From NCBI RefSeq assembly GCF_013248965.1, contig NZ_JABRVQ010000008.1, positions 62,001-126,000 on the forward strand: a DNA stretch of 64,000 nt, given 5' to 3'. Shown here in pieces: positions 47,541 through 56,989 of this stretch. The position numbers and the translations under genes are program-made. Source of the DNA: Psychrobacter okhotskensis (GTDB taxonomy: Bacteria > Pseudomonadota > Gammaproteobacteria > Pseudomonadales > Moraxellaceae). Below the pieces are notes generated by a model, which was not told the origin of the DNA, searched no databases, and worked only from the letters and a program-made list of their open reading frames with translations. Every line of letters starts with the position of its first letter. Position 1 is the stretch's first letter.

Positions 47541-47570
47541 CTTACTTATGAACTCAGTCTTTATTACCAC

Positions 47571-49214
47571 TTAGAAAACGCGGTTAAGACCATTGAGTGC
47601 CGCGACGCGATAAGCCTCTGCCATCGTTGGATAGTTAAAGGTCGTATTAACGAAATACTCAAGAGTATTATTACATTTCATGACCGCCTGCCCAATATGG
47701 ATAATCTCTGAGGCATGGTTGCCGTAGCAATGAATCCCCAATATCTCAAGGGTCTCACGGTGGAATAGTATCTTTAATACGCCTGTGCGCTCACCGATGA
47801 TCTGAGCACGGGCTAGATGCTTAAAGAAAGCCTGTCCTACTTCATAAGGGACTTGCTCATCCGTTAGCTCCTGCTCGGTCTTACCGATACTAGAGATTTC
47901 TGGAATGGTATAAATACCAGTAGGGACGCTCGAGACTGGCTCTGCGTCACTATCACCAACCATAAAGGCTGCCGCACAGCGACCTTGGTCATAAGCGGCA
48001 GAAGCCAGAGATGGCCAGCCAATCACATCGCCAGCCGCATAGATATTTTCGATATCAGTACGGTAGGTATCATCCACTTTTAGCTGACCACGACTATTGG
48101 CTTCTAAGCCGATAGCTTCTAAGTTTAAGCCTTCCGTATTCCCTGAGCGACCATTGGACCAAAGGATCGCATCAGACTTGATTTTCTTACCACTTTTTAA
48201 GTGCAAAATGACACAATCATCGTGAGTTTCAAGATGATCGATCTCTTCGTTGTTGCGAATCAGAACGCCAAATTGTCTAAAGTCATGCGCTAGCGCATCA
48301 CTGATTTCACTGTCTAAGTAGCTGAGTAGCTTGCTCTGATTGTTGATCAAGTCGACTTTATAGCCCAGACCAGTAAAGATAGAGGCGTACTCACAGCCAA
48401 TGACCCCAGCACCATAGATGATGATTTTTTTGACCACATAATCCATTTGCAGGATTTTATCTGAGTCAAAAACGCGTGGATGATTGAAGTCTAAAATCTC
48501 TGGCCGATAAGGACGGCTACCGACCGTAATAATGGCTTTATTAAAAGTAACGGTTTCAAAGACATTTTCGTCGAGTTCGACACGGATGGTATGCGCGTCG
48601 GTAAAGCTTGCCCAGCCATGAATCACTTCAATCTGATTGCGCTCATAAAAGCGGGTATGGGTACTGACTTGATTGCGTATCACTTTGCGGGCGTTGGCGA
48701 GCACCTTATTTAGCGGTACTTGATGATACTCCATCGCTTTGGTAAACATCGGATCACGGCGAAAGTTAATCAAGTTAAATACCGATTGGCGTAAGGCTTT
48801 ACTCGGAATCGTGCCGACATGAGTAGAGTTGCCCCCGACTTGCTCACGTGGATCGATGACTACAACTTTTTTGCCTGATTTAGCAAGCTTCATGGCAGCC
48901 GCTTCACCAGCGGGACCTGCGCCCAATACCACCGCATCATATTCAAACTGATGCTTATCACCCTTGATACGCTCAGAGTCTTTGGTAAAGCCTGACTTTA
49001 CATCAATACGAGTATCATCTAGCGGGTTGACTAAGTCAGGATGGTGCATGATGTCATCGTTGACTTGCTCATGCGTTTGTTCGATTTTTTCTTTTTTGTT
49101 TTGCCCTTCTGTGCGTTCAGGCGTCGGCGCTGTGCCGCTCTCTTTATTAGACACTTCAGTATGAATGTCTTCACCGATATCATTGGTAGCGTCGTTTGGT
49201 TTTTTGCTTCCCAT
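47571..49214 (-). CDS. sthA: Soluble pyridine nucleotide transhydrogenase SthA, extended N-terminus
   Basis: FAD enzyme that transfers hydride between NADPH and NAD+. From residue 90 the protein matches SthA throughout: [49 protein letters not shown] in outline, [15 protein letters not shown] and the C-terminal [11 protein letters not shown]. Position 130 is Ser where E. coli SthA has the single Cys of the ancestral redox pair. About 88 extra N-terminal residues are charged and disordered-looking (Glu, Lys, Asp, Thr rich). An AGAGGACACG ribosome site before the first ATG supports translation of the extension. The length is 547 against 466 in E. coli. Confidence 0.93.
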   Translation of the reverse strand: MGSKKPNDATNDIGEDIHTEVSNKESGTAPTPERTEGQNKKEKIEQTHEQVNDDIMHHPDLVNPLDDTRIDVKSGFTKDSERIKGDKHQFEYDAVVLGAGPAGEAAAMKLAKSGKKVVVIDPREQVGGNSTHVGTIPSKALRQSVFNLINFRRDPMFTKAMEYHQVPLNKVLANARKVIRNQVSTHTRFYERNQIEVIHGWASFTDAHTIRVELDENVFETVTFNKAIITVGSRPYRPEILDFNHPRVFDSDKILQMDYVVKKIIIYGAGVIGCEYASIFTGLGYKVDLINNQSKLLSYLDSEISDALAHDFRQFGVLIRNNEEIDHLETHDDCVILHLKSGKKIKSDAILWSNGRSGNTEGLNLEAIGLEANSRGQLKVDDTYRTDIENIYAAGDVIGWPSLASAAYDQGRCAAAFMVGDSDAEPVSSVPTGIYTIPEISSIGKTEQELTDEQVPYEVGQAFFKHLARAQIIGERTGVLKILFHRETLEILGIHCYGNHASEIIHIGQAVMKCNNTLEYFVNTTFNYPTMAEAYRVAALNGLNRVF

Positions 49215-49292
49215 CGTGTCCTCTTTATTTCTTTATTTATCTGTCTTTAGGCTATGAGTGAATCACTGCTTAGATGAGCCATGGTCATGCTG

Positions 49293-49700
49293 CTAAGGAG
49301 TGCCCACCATACGTTGTGATAGGATGTTTTGCAATGTCCAATGCCCTGTCAAGCTTTGCTTGCCTTCATCTATTTGTGGACGCACGCTAATCACATACTC
49401 AGTGCCAAGGCTTGGTTTAAAATCATCGATCCAATCATAAGGAATCTGAAACACGCTACCATCTTTGCTCGATTTAGCCAGCAGGCACTGCATCGGTAAG
49501 GCCGAAGCACATGCCACACGATTTGGCATCACGGTAAGCGTTTGCGCTTCACCTAACACGATAGTTGGAATATAACGTGGCTCAGGTACCGGCTCGCGTG
49601 CAAATGGTGACGTCTGACAAGCACTAAGCAAAGTAGCCGCGCTTAACAACAGGCTAGTAAGTAATAAAGGTGTCTTTCTAGACTTATAAGGTGAACTCAT
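49293..49700 (-). CDS. Small predicted lipoprotein
   Basis: The 135-residue product has a basic N-terminus, a hydrophobic stretch and a lipobox LLSAC with Cys at about residue 28, so it is probably a lipid-anchored envelope protein. The mature part has two further Cys residues (VACASALPMQCLL) and short strands such as TEYVISVRPQIDEG. I recognise no family. It lies 78 bases upstream of sthA on the same strand and 117 bases after ppsR. Confidence 0.72.
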   Translation of the reverse strand: MSSPYKSRKTPLLLTSLLLSAATLLSACQTSPFAREPVPEPRYIPTIVLGEAQTLTVMPNRVACASALPMQCLLAKSSKDGSVFQIPYDWIDDFKPSLGTEYVISVRPQIDEGKQSLTGHWTLQNILSQRMVGTP

Positions 49701-49817
49701 AATATTCTCTATATGATAAAGGCATGGTTTTAAGTGAAATGGTTTTAAATGAGACTGTCATATATAAAGTGGTACAAATTTTTTTGGTCAACGCTGACGT
49801 ATGACCAGCCGCTAGCG

Positions 49818-50714
49818 TTAGCCAATACGGCGTTTAAGACCCGTCATCTGTAAGATACGCGTGGCAATCTCTTCCACCGACATCTCTGAGACATCTAGGC
49901 TCGGAATACCGTGAGTAATATAAATCCCTTGTATCGCCCGTTGCTCTTGCTGGCACTGCTGATAGCTTGAGTAACGACTACCAGCACGGCGCTCTTGACG
50001 AATTTTGACCAAACGATCGGTATCAATAAGCAGACCGAACAATTTGTCTTTGTGCTCACGCAATGCTTTTGGCAATTGGTTGTCGTACAAGTCATCTTCG
50101 GTCAACGGATAATTGGCCGCACGGATACCGAATTGTAAGGCTAAGTATAATGACGTTGGGGTTTTACCCGAGCGTGACACGCCCACCAAAATGATGTCAG
50201 CAGCATTATAATGACGCGTACGTGCGCCATCATCATTATCCAAGGCAAAATGAACCGCGTCGATACGTTCTTTATAAGTCTCAGAGTCGACATCATCGTG
50301 TGCATGACCTGAATGTCCGTCTGGCTCTACCCCAGTCTCTTCAGCGACACGCCCAATCAAACCCTCATACATGTCTAGATTACAGCTGGTTGCTGAGTTA
50401 ATTTTTTCGCGAATCTCAGGGCTGACAATGGTATCGAACACCAAAGGCAGCACACCATCGCGCTGATAAGCCATGTTGATTTGCTCAACGGCATCTTCAG
50501 CCCGCTCCAAGCTATCAACATAGGGCAGCACGCGGGTCTCAAAAGGCACTGAGGCAAACTGACTTAAAATAGCGCGTCCAAGGGTCTCAGCCGTAATAGC
50601 CGTACCATCAGAGATAAAAAACGCACTTCTTATGGTTTGTGAATTGTCTAAGTTTAACGCATCATGATTTTGAATCGTGGGCTTATCTTGTTCGGATAGA
50701 TTGCTTGAGTACAT
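49818..50714 (-). CDS. ppsR: PEP synthase regulatory protein (bifunctional kinase/pyrophosphorylase, PSRP)
   Basis: Switches PpsA off by ADP-dependent phosphorylation of an active-site Thr and back on by Pi-dependent dephosphorylation. The DUF299 features are present: AFFISDGTAITAETLGRAILSQF at the N-terminus, the P-loop-like GVSRSGKTPTSLYLA motif and the LFGLLIDTDRLVKIRQERR segment. The 298-residue length is a little above the usual 270-280. The gene is divergent from ppsA across a 600-base gap, the usual arrangement of regulator and target. Confidence 0.95.
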   Translation of the reverse strand: MYSSNLSEQDKPTIQNHDALNLDNSQTIRSAFFISDGTAITAETLGRAILSQFASVPFETRVLPYVDSLERAEDAVEQINMAYQRDGVLPLVFDTIVSPEIREKINSATSCNLDMYEGLIGRVAEETGVEPDGHSGHAHDDVDSETYKERIDAVHFALDNDDGARTRHYNAADIILVGVSRSGKTPTSLYLALQFGIRAANYPLTEDDLYDNQLPKALREHKDKLFGLLIDTDRLVKIRQERRAGSRYSSYQQCQQEQRAIQGIYITHGIPSLDVSEMSVEEIATRILQMTGLKRRIG

Positions 50715-50973
50715 AACTTTAACACCTCTTTAACACCTCGGTTAAAACCCTAATAGTGGCCTAGAGTTAGCTTGTCGCTTTTTGCTCGTCTTTTAATCAA
50801 TATTACTATTTTAATTATTTGTTAGGTTATTTATGCAAGTCATTGCACACTTCATTATACGCATAATAGCGGCTCAATAGAAATCAATGTTGTCGGCAAA
50901 CAGTGACACACCCGCGCCTTTACGGTCTGTATTGCGCTGCATGATTTTATTCATCGACTATATAAAACCTAAC

Positions 50974-51015
50974 TTTATATTTTATGGATTGTGTTTTATA
51001 TTTTATAGATTGTGT
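50974..51015. repeat. 21-bp tandem direct repeat in the ppsR-ppsA region
   Basis: Two adjacent 21-base units (50974-50994 and 50995-51015) of TTTATATTTTATRGATTGTGT type, abbreviated here; they differ at one base (G/A). Confidence 0.8.
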
Positions 51016-51262
51016 CTTATATATAGGTATGAAAAATATAAGTATGAAAACGGTAAAAGCGATTTTGGCCAGCATTTACTCATTTTTAGACATTTAAATA
51101 ACCATAATGACACCCTGCTATGCCAGTAATATTAAAATTTTAGAGGGATCTCAAAAGTAAAATACTCAGGCGGCTGCCATAAATTATGTAGCAATCCCGA
51201 CAATTTGTATCTTTTTGACGAATTTTTTGGTTCAAGGTCTCGAAATTCTTTAAATATAGGGG

Positions 51263-51268
51263 TATAAT
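51263..51268 (+). promoter_or_regulatory. Probable ppsA -10 box (TATAAT)
   Basis: TATAAT lies 47 bases before the ppsA ATG. A clear -35 box at the usual distance is lacking, so an activator may be needed. The ppsA start itself has TGGAG upstream. Confidence 0.45.
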
Positions 51269-51314
51269 CGACCGTTATAATCTTTACTAAATAACCTTAT
51301 TTTCTGGAGTTATC

Positions 51315-53699
51315 ATGGCAGCGCAATCTACAGCACTTGTAATCAATCTTGATCAGCTAGGAAAAGACGACATTGAGATGGTCGGTGGCAAGAATGCCTC
51401 GCTTGGCGAGATGATCAGCCATTTATCTGATTTGGGTGTCAGCGTTCCAGGCGGCTTTGCCACCACATCAAATGCGTTCAATCGCTTTTTGACAGAAACA
51501 GGCTTACTTGACAAAATCAATAGCGAGCTAAAAACATTAGATGTGAATGATGTGAATAAGCTGGCTGCTACGGGTAAAAAAATCCGTACGTGGATTATTG
51601 AGCAAGAGCTGCCAAGCGATCTAGAGCAAGAAGTGCGTCAGTCATTCGAAACCATGAGTGGCGGCGAAGACATCGCCGTTGCTGTACGTTCTTCTGCGAC
51701 TGCCGAAGATTTGCCAGATGCCTCATTTGCCGGTCAGCAAGAGACTTTTTTAAACATTCGCGGCATTGATAACGTCCTAATCGCGATTAAAGAAGTTTTT
51801 GCGTCTCTTTATAACGACCGTGCTATCTCTTATCGCGTGCACAAAGGCTTTGAGCATGAAGGCGTTGCGCTATCTGCTGCTGTACAACGCATGGTACGTT
51901 CAGAAACTGGCGCCGCTGGTGTGATGTTCACCCTAGATACCGAGAGTGGCTTTGATCAAGTCGTCTTTATCACTTCAAGCTATGGCCTAGGTGAAATGGT
52001 CGTACAGGGTGCGGTGAACCCAGATGAATTCTATATCTCTAAGAAATTGCTAGCCAATGGCAAGCCTTCGGTTATTCGCCGTAACCTAGGCAGCAAACAT
52101 AAGAAAATGATCTATGGTGACGAAGGCAGCACGACTAAATCTGTCAAAACCGTCGATGTCGAAAAACAAGATCGTATGCAGTTCTCATTATCTACCGAAG
52201 AGCTGACCTCACTTGCCAAGCAAGCAATGACCATTGAAAAGCATTACGGTCAAGCGATGGATATCGAATGGGCCAAAGATGGCGATACCAATGAAATCTT
52301 TATCGTTCAAGCCCGTCCAGAAACCGTAAAAAGCCGCCAAGACAGCAATGTCATGGAACGCTATATCATCAATACAACTGATGCAAAAATCTTGTGTGAA
52401 GGCCGCTCAATTGGTCAACGCATTGGTGCGGGCAAAGTACGTATCGTTAGCAACTTAAATGAGATGGACAAAGTCCAAGATGGCGATGTCTTAGTTTCAG
52501 ATATGACTGATCCTGATTGGGAACCAGTCATGAAGCGTGCCTCTGCCATCATCACCAACCGTGGTGGTCGTACTTGTCACGCCGCTATTATTGCGCGTGA
52601 GCTTGGTGTTCCAGCTATCGTTGGTTGTGGTAATGCCACTGAACTGTTGGTTGATGGTCAAGACGTCACCGTTTCTTGTGCTGAGGGTGACACCGGCTTT
52701 ATCTACGAGAGTCAGATTGATTTTGAAATACAGACCAACTCTGTTGAATCTATGCCAGAGCTTGCCTTTAAGATTATGATGAACGTTGGTAACCCAGATC
52801 GCGCCTTCTCATTTACCCAAATGCCAAACGAAGGTATTGGTCTTGCACGTCTAGAATTCATCATCAACCGTATGATTGGTGTGCATCCAAAAGCCTTGCT
52901 AAATATGAACAGCTTGCCACGTGAAATATCACAAGCAATCAATGAGCGTATCGCAGGTTATGCCTCACCAGTTGATTTCTATGTTGATAAATTGGTCGAA
53001 GGCATCTCAACGCTAGCTGTAGCATTTATGGATCAGCCCGTTATCGTTCGTATGTCAGATTTTAAGTCAAACGAATACGCTAACTTGTTGGGTGGTAAGT
53101 TATACGAGCCATCAGAAGAAAACCCAATGCTTGGTTTCCGTGGTGCTAGCCGCTACGTCTCTGACAACTTCCGCGATTGCTTTGAGCTTGAGTGTAAAGC
53201 CCTTAAGCGCGTACGTGACGAGATGGGTCTGACCCACGTCGAGATTATGATTCCATTCGTGCGTACCGTTGATGAAGCCGCTCAAGTGATTGAGTTGCTC
53301 GAGAAAAATGGTCTGAAACGTGGTGAAAACGGTCTACGCATTATCATGATGTGTGAGCTACCAACCAACGCGCTATTGGCAGAAGAGTTCTTAGAACACT
53401 TCGATGGTTTCTCAATCGGCTCAAACGATTTGACCCAGTTAACGCTTGGTCTTGACCGTGACTCAGGTATCGTCTCGCATCTATTTGATGAGCGTGACCC
53501 TGCTGTTAAGAAACTACTGTCTATGGCGATTGATGCTTGCCGCAAAGCTGATAAGTATATCGGTATCTGCGGTCAAGGCCCATCAGACCATCCAGATCTT
53601 GCGTTCTGGCTCATGGAGCAAGGTATCAGCTCAGTGTCATTGAACCCTGATTCAGTATTAGATACGTGGTTCTTCTTAGCTGGTGAAGAAGCAAAGTAA
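51315..53699 (+). CDS. ppsA: Phosphoenolpyruvate synthase PpsA
   Basis: Converts pyruvate and ATP to PEP, AMP and phosphate, the first step of gluconeogenesis from three-carbon acids. The ATP-binding N-terminal domain ([32 protein letters not shown]) is followed by the phosphohistidine domain with catalytic His422 in [10 protein letters not shown], then the PEP/pyruvate-binding barrel ending in [12 protein letters not shown]. The length of 794 matches the family (792 in E. coli). Regulation by the divergent ppsR product is expected. Confidence 0.97.
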   Translation: MAAQSTALVINLDQLGKDDIEMVGGKNASLGEMISHLSDLGVSVPGGFATTSNAFNRFLTETGLLDKINSELKTLDVNDVNKLAATGKKIRTWIIEQELPSDLEQEVRQSFETMSGGEDIAVAVRSSATAEDLPDASFAGQQETFLNIRGIDNVLIAIKEVFASLYNDRAISYRVHKGFEHEGVALSAAVQRMVRSETGAAGVMFTLDTESGFDQVVFITSSYGLGEMVVQGAVNPDEFYISKKLLANGKPSVIRRNLGSKHKKMIYGDEGSTTKSVKTVDVEKQDRMQFSLSTEELTSLAKQAMTIEKHYGQAMDIEWAKDGDTNEIFIVQARPETVKSRQDSNVMERYIINTTDAKILCEGRSIGQRIGAGKVRIVSNLNEMDKVQDGDVLVSDMTDPDWEPVMKRASAIITNRGGRTCHAAIIARELGVPAIVGCGNATELLVDGQDVTVSCAEGDTGFIYESQIDFEIQTNSVESMPELAFKIMMNVGNPDRAFSFTQMPNEGIGLARLEFIINRMIGVHPKALLNMNSLPREISQAINERIAGYASPVDFYVDKLVEGISTLAVAFMDQPVIVRMSDFKSNEYANLLGGKLYEPSEENPMLGFRGASRYVSDNFRDCFELECKALKRVRDEMGLTHVEIMIPFVRTVDEAAQVIELLEKNGLKRGENGLRIIMMCELPTNALLAEEFLEHFDGFSIGSNDLTQLTLGLDRDSGIVSHLFDERDPAVKKLLSMAIDACRKADKYIGICGQGPSDHPDLAFWLMEQGISSVSLNPDSVLDTWFFLAGEEAK

Positions 53700-53750
53700 G
53701 CCGTAACTTAAGTCACAGCGGTAATTCACACAGTCATTGAAGATACAACC

Positions 53751-53788
53751 ATTAGGGTCTATTTGAAAAATCTTGAATAGACCCTAAT
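53751..53788. repeat. Perfect inverted repeat after ppsA
   Basis: ATTAGGGTCTATT (53751-53763) and its exact complement AATAGACCCTAAT (53776-53788) flank a 12-base loop. It could end the ppsA transcript, but has no T tract. Its ends resemble the TTAGGGTCT termini of the 63568-63850 element. Confidence 0.75.
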
Positions 53789-53838
53789 ACTATGTCTTAC
53801 AGTAGCGACTTAATATATGACTAACTATGCAGGCAATT

Positions 53839-54825
53839 ATGCAGATTTTCCTAGCTCGAAATAACGTACAAGCCGGTCCATACACTTTGGATCAGCTCAA
53901 TATTATGCTGACATCTGGTGAGGTTTTGCTGGATGATTTGATCTGGCACGACGGCTTAGACCAATGGCAGCGAGTTGGCAATTTAACCAACAACCAACGG
54001 GCGTATCGACCTGCTAATATCAGCAGCCCTGAAGTTAATGACTCTATTATCAATAATGTCACCGTGTTTCCCGAAGATGCTGAAACCAGCAGCGCTAAAG
54101 ACGGAAAAAGCGTGTCATTAGACAGACTATATGGCAAGCCTGAACGTCCAAAAGATAACGCTAAAAATGCGAAAGTAGATATGACAAGCAACCGTCATCA
54201 TACACCGCATAATAACGTGTCCTTAGATAAAACGGCTACCAATAAGAAAAGTACAGCCAAAGACAAAGTCGTTGGCAATGTGGTGCTTGCGCCTATTATG
54301 TCGCGCGTATTGGCGACTGCACTCAATGGCTTATTATACTTATTAGCTATCTTTCCACTGGTGTTGGCATTGACCAAAATGGATGTGGATTATAGCAAAT
54401 TTCAAAATATTCAAGATATGGACACCGCTTATCAATATTCGATGACGCTGATGGAGAGTCTTCCTAGTAGCACATTGATGATATCGCAAGTCATGGTCTT
54501 TGGTTTGTTTGCGCTACAATTGGTATTTATCACTTTGCGTGGTCAATCATTAGGTAAGCTGATTACGGGTATTCGGGTAGTGGATCAGAACACGCACCGC
54601 TTGCCTTCTTTTCTTAAGCTTATCGGTACGCGTACTTTGCTGTTGTTTATCATTTACAACTTATTGTTTTCATTCACCAGCTTCTTAGGCTTTGTGATTG
54701 TTGCCATTCATTATTATATGGCGTCTAAAAGCCCGCAAAACATCGGTTGGCATGATAAGCTTGCCAAGACGTTAGTGGTAAAAGCAGATAGCAGTCAATT
54801 GGTCAAACATCCAAAAGTAAAATAG
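53839..54825 (+). CDS. GYF-like domain plus RDD membrane protein
   Basis: The 328-residue protein has an N-terminal GYF_2-like domain (about residues 1-48: AGPYTLDQLNIMLTSGEVLLDD, WHDGLDQWQRV), a polar linker of about 100 residues, then an RDD domain with about three membrane helices (APIMSRVLATALNGLLYLLAIF, and LVFITLRGQSLGKLITGIRVVDQ in outline). RDD proteins are often transporters or channels of unknown substrate. The ATG at 53839 has AGG eight bases upstream; an ATG four codons earlier is also in frame. Confidence 0.78.
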   Translation: MQIFLARNNVQAGPYTLDQLNIMLTSGEVLLDDLIWHDGLDQWQRVGNLTNNQRAYRPANISSPEVNDSIINNVTVFPEDAETSSAKDGKSVSLDRLYGKPERPKDNAKNAKVDMTSNRHHTPHNNVSLDKTATNKKSTAKDKVVGNVVLAPIMSRVLATALNGLLYLLAIFPLVLALTKMDVDYSKFQNIQDMDTAYQYSMTLMESLPSSTLMISQVMVFGLFALQLVFITLRGQSLGKLITGIRVVDQNTHRLPSFLKLIGTRTLLLFIIYNLLFSFTSFLGFVIVAIHYYMASKSPQNIGWHDKLAKTLVVKADSSQLVKHPKVK

Positions 54826-54863
54826 TCAAAAAATATCACATCTCAAAAATACAGATATCATTA

Positions 54864-54892
54864 GAAAAGCAGCGCTTAGCCGTTGCTTTTTT
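54864..54892 (+). terminator. Terminator after the GYF-RDD gene
   Basis: A GAAAAGCAGCG/CGTTGCTTTT stem with one G-T pair and a T tract lies about 40 bases after the stop. Confidence 0.78.
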
Positions 54893-54922
54893 CGTTTATT
54901 AGCAGTAGTCGCGTATTAACCT

Positions 54923-54951
54923 TTGTTTTCGTGCCTGACTACTGCTATAAT
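54923..54951 (+). promoter_or_regulatory. Probable promoter of the rpsF operon
   Basis: TTGTTT (54923-54928) and TATAAT (54946-54951) are separated by 17 bases, the ideal spacing, about 110 bases before rpsF. Confidence 0.65.
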
Positions 54952-55010
54952 ACGGCGCTTTATAACCTAAGCTTACCCTCTCTCTATGAGACTGAGTTTA
55001 CCTTATAAAT

Positions 55011-55056
55011 CTCCTTGCTATTAACATAGGGTTAATAGCTACTAATCCGTAAGGAG
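55011..55056 (+). ncRNA. S6:S18 ribosomal-protein leader RNA upstream of rpsF
   Basis: CTCCTT (55011-55016) pairs with the Shine-Dalgarno AAGGAG (55051-55056). Inside it a perfect 8-base stem, CTATTAAC (55018-55025) with GTTAATAG (55031-55038), closes a short loop. The bulge between the stems holds CCG at 55047-55049. This matches the published S6:S18 leader, in which the S6-S18 complex binds the CCG bulge and blocks translation. Assignment is by structure reading only. Confidence 0.7.
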
Positions 55057-55061
55057 TCCAA

Positions 55062-55466
55062 ATGAGACATTACGAGCTGGTGTTAATTGTACACCCAGAC
55101 CAAAGCGACCAAGTGGTCGGCATGGTCGAACGCTATATCAAGTTGGTTCAAGACAATGGCGGTGTTATCCATCGTCTTGAAGATTGGGGCCGTCGTCAAT
55201 TGGCTTACCCAATCAACAAGATCCACAAAGCTCATTACGTTCTTTTCAACGTTGAAACTGACGGTGAGACTTTAGCTGAACTTGAAGAATTATTCCGTTA
55301 TAACGACGCGATCATTCGTAGCCTAGTTATGCGCCGTGACGACGCTGTCACTGAAGAGTCGCAGTTAGCCAAGAATGCCGATGAAAAACGCGCACGCAAA
55401 GCAACTACTCGTCGTCCAGACAGTCGTGAAAACGATAATGACGACAACGACAACAGTGAAGACTAA
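55062..55466 (+). CDS. rpsF: Small ribosomal subunit protein bS6
   Basis: Binds 16S rRNA in the platform together with S18. The [26 protein letters not shown]-terminus (outlined) and [22 protein letters not shown] block are diagnostic. A hydrophilic tail of about 25 residues ([18 protein letters not shown]) is rich in Asp and Asn and extends past the core fold. First gene of the rpsF-rpsR-rplI operon, with AAGGAG before the ATG sequestered in the leader hairpin. Confidence 0.98.
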   Translation: MRHYELVLIVHPDQSDQVVGMVERYIKLVQDNGGVIHRLEDWGRRQLAYPINKIHKAHYVLFNVETDGETLAELEELFRYNDAIIRSLVMRRDDAVTEESQLAKNADEKRARKATTRRPDSRENDNDDNDNSED

Positions 55467-55482
55467 TTAAAGGAGAATACTC

Positions 55483-55713
55483 ATGGCACGTTTCTATCGC
55501 CGTCGCAAATTCTGCCGTTTCACTGCTGAAGGCATCACTCACATCGATTATAAAGATGTTGAATTGCTAAAACAGTACATCAGTGATAATGGCAAAATCG
55601 TACCAAGCCGCATTACCGGTACGTCTACTAAATACCAGCGTCAGCTGGCGACTGCTATCAAGCAAGCTCGCTATCTTGCGCTACTTCCGTACACTGACAA
55701 CCATCAGGGTTAA
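55483..55713 (+). CDS. rpsR: Small ribosomal subunit protein bS18
   Basis: A 76-residue basic protein: [18 protein letters not shown], then [26 protein letters not shown] and [18 protein letters not shown], all typical S18. It lies 16 bases after rpsF with an AAAGGAG ribosome site. It pairs with S6 in the ribosome and in the proposed leader feedback. Confidence 0.99.
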   Translation: MARFYRRRKFCRFTAEGITHIDYKDVELLKQYISDNGKIVPSRITGTSTKYQRQLATAIKQARYLALLPYTDNHQG

Positions 55714-55733
55714 CCGTTAACTAGGAGTGACTC

Positions 55734-56249
55734 ATGCAAATTATTTTGTTACAGCGTATCGTCAACCTTGGTAAACTCGGTGAAACTGTCGATGTAAAAC
55801 CAGGTTACGGACGTAACTTTCTTATCCCTTTGGGCAAAGCACTACCTGCTACTAAGGCTAACATTGAAAAGTTCGAAGCACGTCGTGCTGAGCTTGAAGC
55901 TGAAGAAGCTAAAGAAGTCGCTATCGCTCAAGAACGTGCTGATGCATTGACTGATGTTAATGTTATCATGCGCGCTAAATCAGGTGACGAAGGCAAGCTA
56001 TTTGGCTCTATCGGTACTCGCGATATTGCTGAAGCATTGACTAACTCAGGTCTAGAAGTAGACCGTGCTGAAATCAAGCTACCTGAAGGCACTTTACGTC
56101 AAATTGGTGAATATAATGTTGATATTCAACTACACCATGACGTTACTGCTAGCATCTTAGTGACCATTCTTTCTGAAGATGGTGATAACGAAGATTCAGC
56201 TGAAGAAGACGAAGCACAAGACGAGAACGAAAACTATTCTGAAGAGTAA
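55734..56249 (+). CDS. rplI: Large ribosomal subunit protein bL9
   Basis: Binds 23S rRNA near the base of the L1 stalk. The N-terminal [30 protein letters not shown] domain (outlined), the long connecting helix and the C-terminal domain [11 protein letters not shown] are present. The 171-residue length exceeds the usual 149 by an acidic tail of about 20 residues ([20 protein letters not shown]). It lies 20 bases after rpsR. Its terminator is displaced by an inserted miniature element. Confidence 0.98.
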   Translation: MQIILLQRIVNLGKLGETVDVKPGYGRNFLIPLGKALPATKANIEKFEARRAELEAEEAKEVAIAQERADALTDVNVIMRAKSGDEGKLFGSIGTRDIAEALTNSGLEVDRAEIKLPEGTLRQIGEYNVDIQLHHDVTASILVTILSEDGDNEDSAEEDEAQDENENYSEE

Positions 56250-56262
56250 TCTTCAAAATATC

Positions 56263-56426
56263 TAGGGCGTGTCTTCATTTCAAAAATGGCGATAAAAATG
56301 AGATAAATTGCCGTCAAACAAGAAAAATAGCGTAGATAATATCAGGATATTAACAAGCTATTTGACGATGTTTGGCAAGATTTAGCCCATTTAGATGACT
56401 ATCGAGTAAATTGAAGAGACACCCTA
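56263..56426. mobile_element. Miniature inverted-repeat element (TAGGGCGTGTC type), about 164 bp
   Basis: It begins TAGGGCGTGTCTTCATTT and ends with the imperfect complement AAATTGAAGAGACACCCTA, giving terminal inverted repeats of about 17 bases. It is bounded by TA, a possible target duplication. No open frame. Fragments of the same sequence lie at 47421-47501 (left part) and 60917-60959 (right end). It separates rplI from its terminator. Confidence 0.78.
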
Positions 56427-56436
56427 GTTCAAGTCT

Positions 56437-56473
56437 AAAAAAGAGCCAGCAACTTATGTTGCTGGCTCTTTTT
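56437..56473 (+). terminator. Terminator of the rpsF-rpsR-rplI operon
   Basis: AAAAAAGAGCCAGCAAC pairs exactly with GTTGCTGGCTCTTTTT around loop TTAT. It lies about 190 bases after the rplI stop, beyond the miniature element. Confidence 0.93.
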
Positions 56474-56729
56474 ATGTCCTTTCCTTTGTTTTCTTAATAG
56501 TATAGAGATGAAGCAACCATAACGATGCGATCCTCATACAGCTGATATCTGACTAAAACCCGCATTCAAATCTTCTTTGTCATACCAAAGTCTATGTTGA
56601 TAGTATTCAGCAACAAATAACCTAAAAACATATACTTAACAATAAGATACTCCCTATGAAAGCCTCTTTATTGTCACTGATTAAGTTGATATTATAATTC
56701 TATCTTTTTTATAGATAAGACAGGATCAT

Positions 56730-56954
56730 ATGATAAGCACTAACGATAAGTTACTTTGCACACAAGGTAATGACTTTTATTTAGAAGGTGAAACCTATAC
56801 GGTAGGTCGGATCGTTAATGATAAATACTTTCAATTATTAACGGGTAGCAATGACGATCATTGGTATGCGACTTTAGATGATAAAGGTATTTATGTCAGC
56901 TTCGATTCTATGACTGCTCAAAGCAAAAAAGCTTGGTTCGATAAGATAGCTTAA
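56730..56954 (+). CDS. Small protein of unknown function
   Basis: A 74-residue acidic protein without signal or membrane segment. Alternating hydrophobic residues (FYLEGETYTVGRIVNDKYFQLL, HWYATLDDKGIYVSF) suggest a small beta fold. An AGGATCAT ribosome site precedes the ATG. It has no same-strand neighbour close by. I recognise no family. Confidence 0.6.
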   Translation: MISTNDKLLCTQGNDFYLEGETYTVGRIVNDKYFQLLTGSNDDHWYATLDDKGIYVSFDSMTAQSKKAWFDKIA

Positions 56955-56989
56955 TAAAACGCTCATTTATGAGTACATATCATAGTTCT

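Larger units (their letters stand above)
50715..51314. other. Divergent ppsR/ppsA intergenic region
   Basis: A very AT-rich stretch that holds the promoters of both genes. It includes a 21-bp tandem repeat at 50974-51015 and a TATAAT box at 51263-51268. The open frame at 50887-51129 looks non-coding. Confidence 0.6.

Noticed and set aside
47300-47570. Possible small gene after the ABC-2 permease
   Set aside because: The stretch is fully explained by the 68-bp repeat, the partial miniature element and the terminator.
50887-51129. 80-codon open frame in the ppsR-ppsA gap
   Set aside because: It reads through the 21-bp tandem repeat, giving repeated Phe/Tyr/Ile codons, and has no ribosome site.
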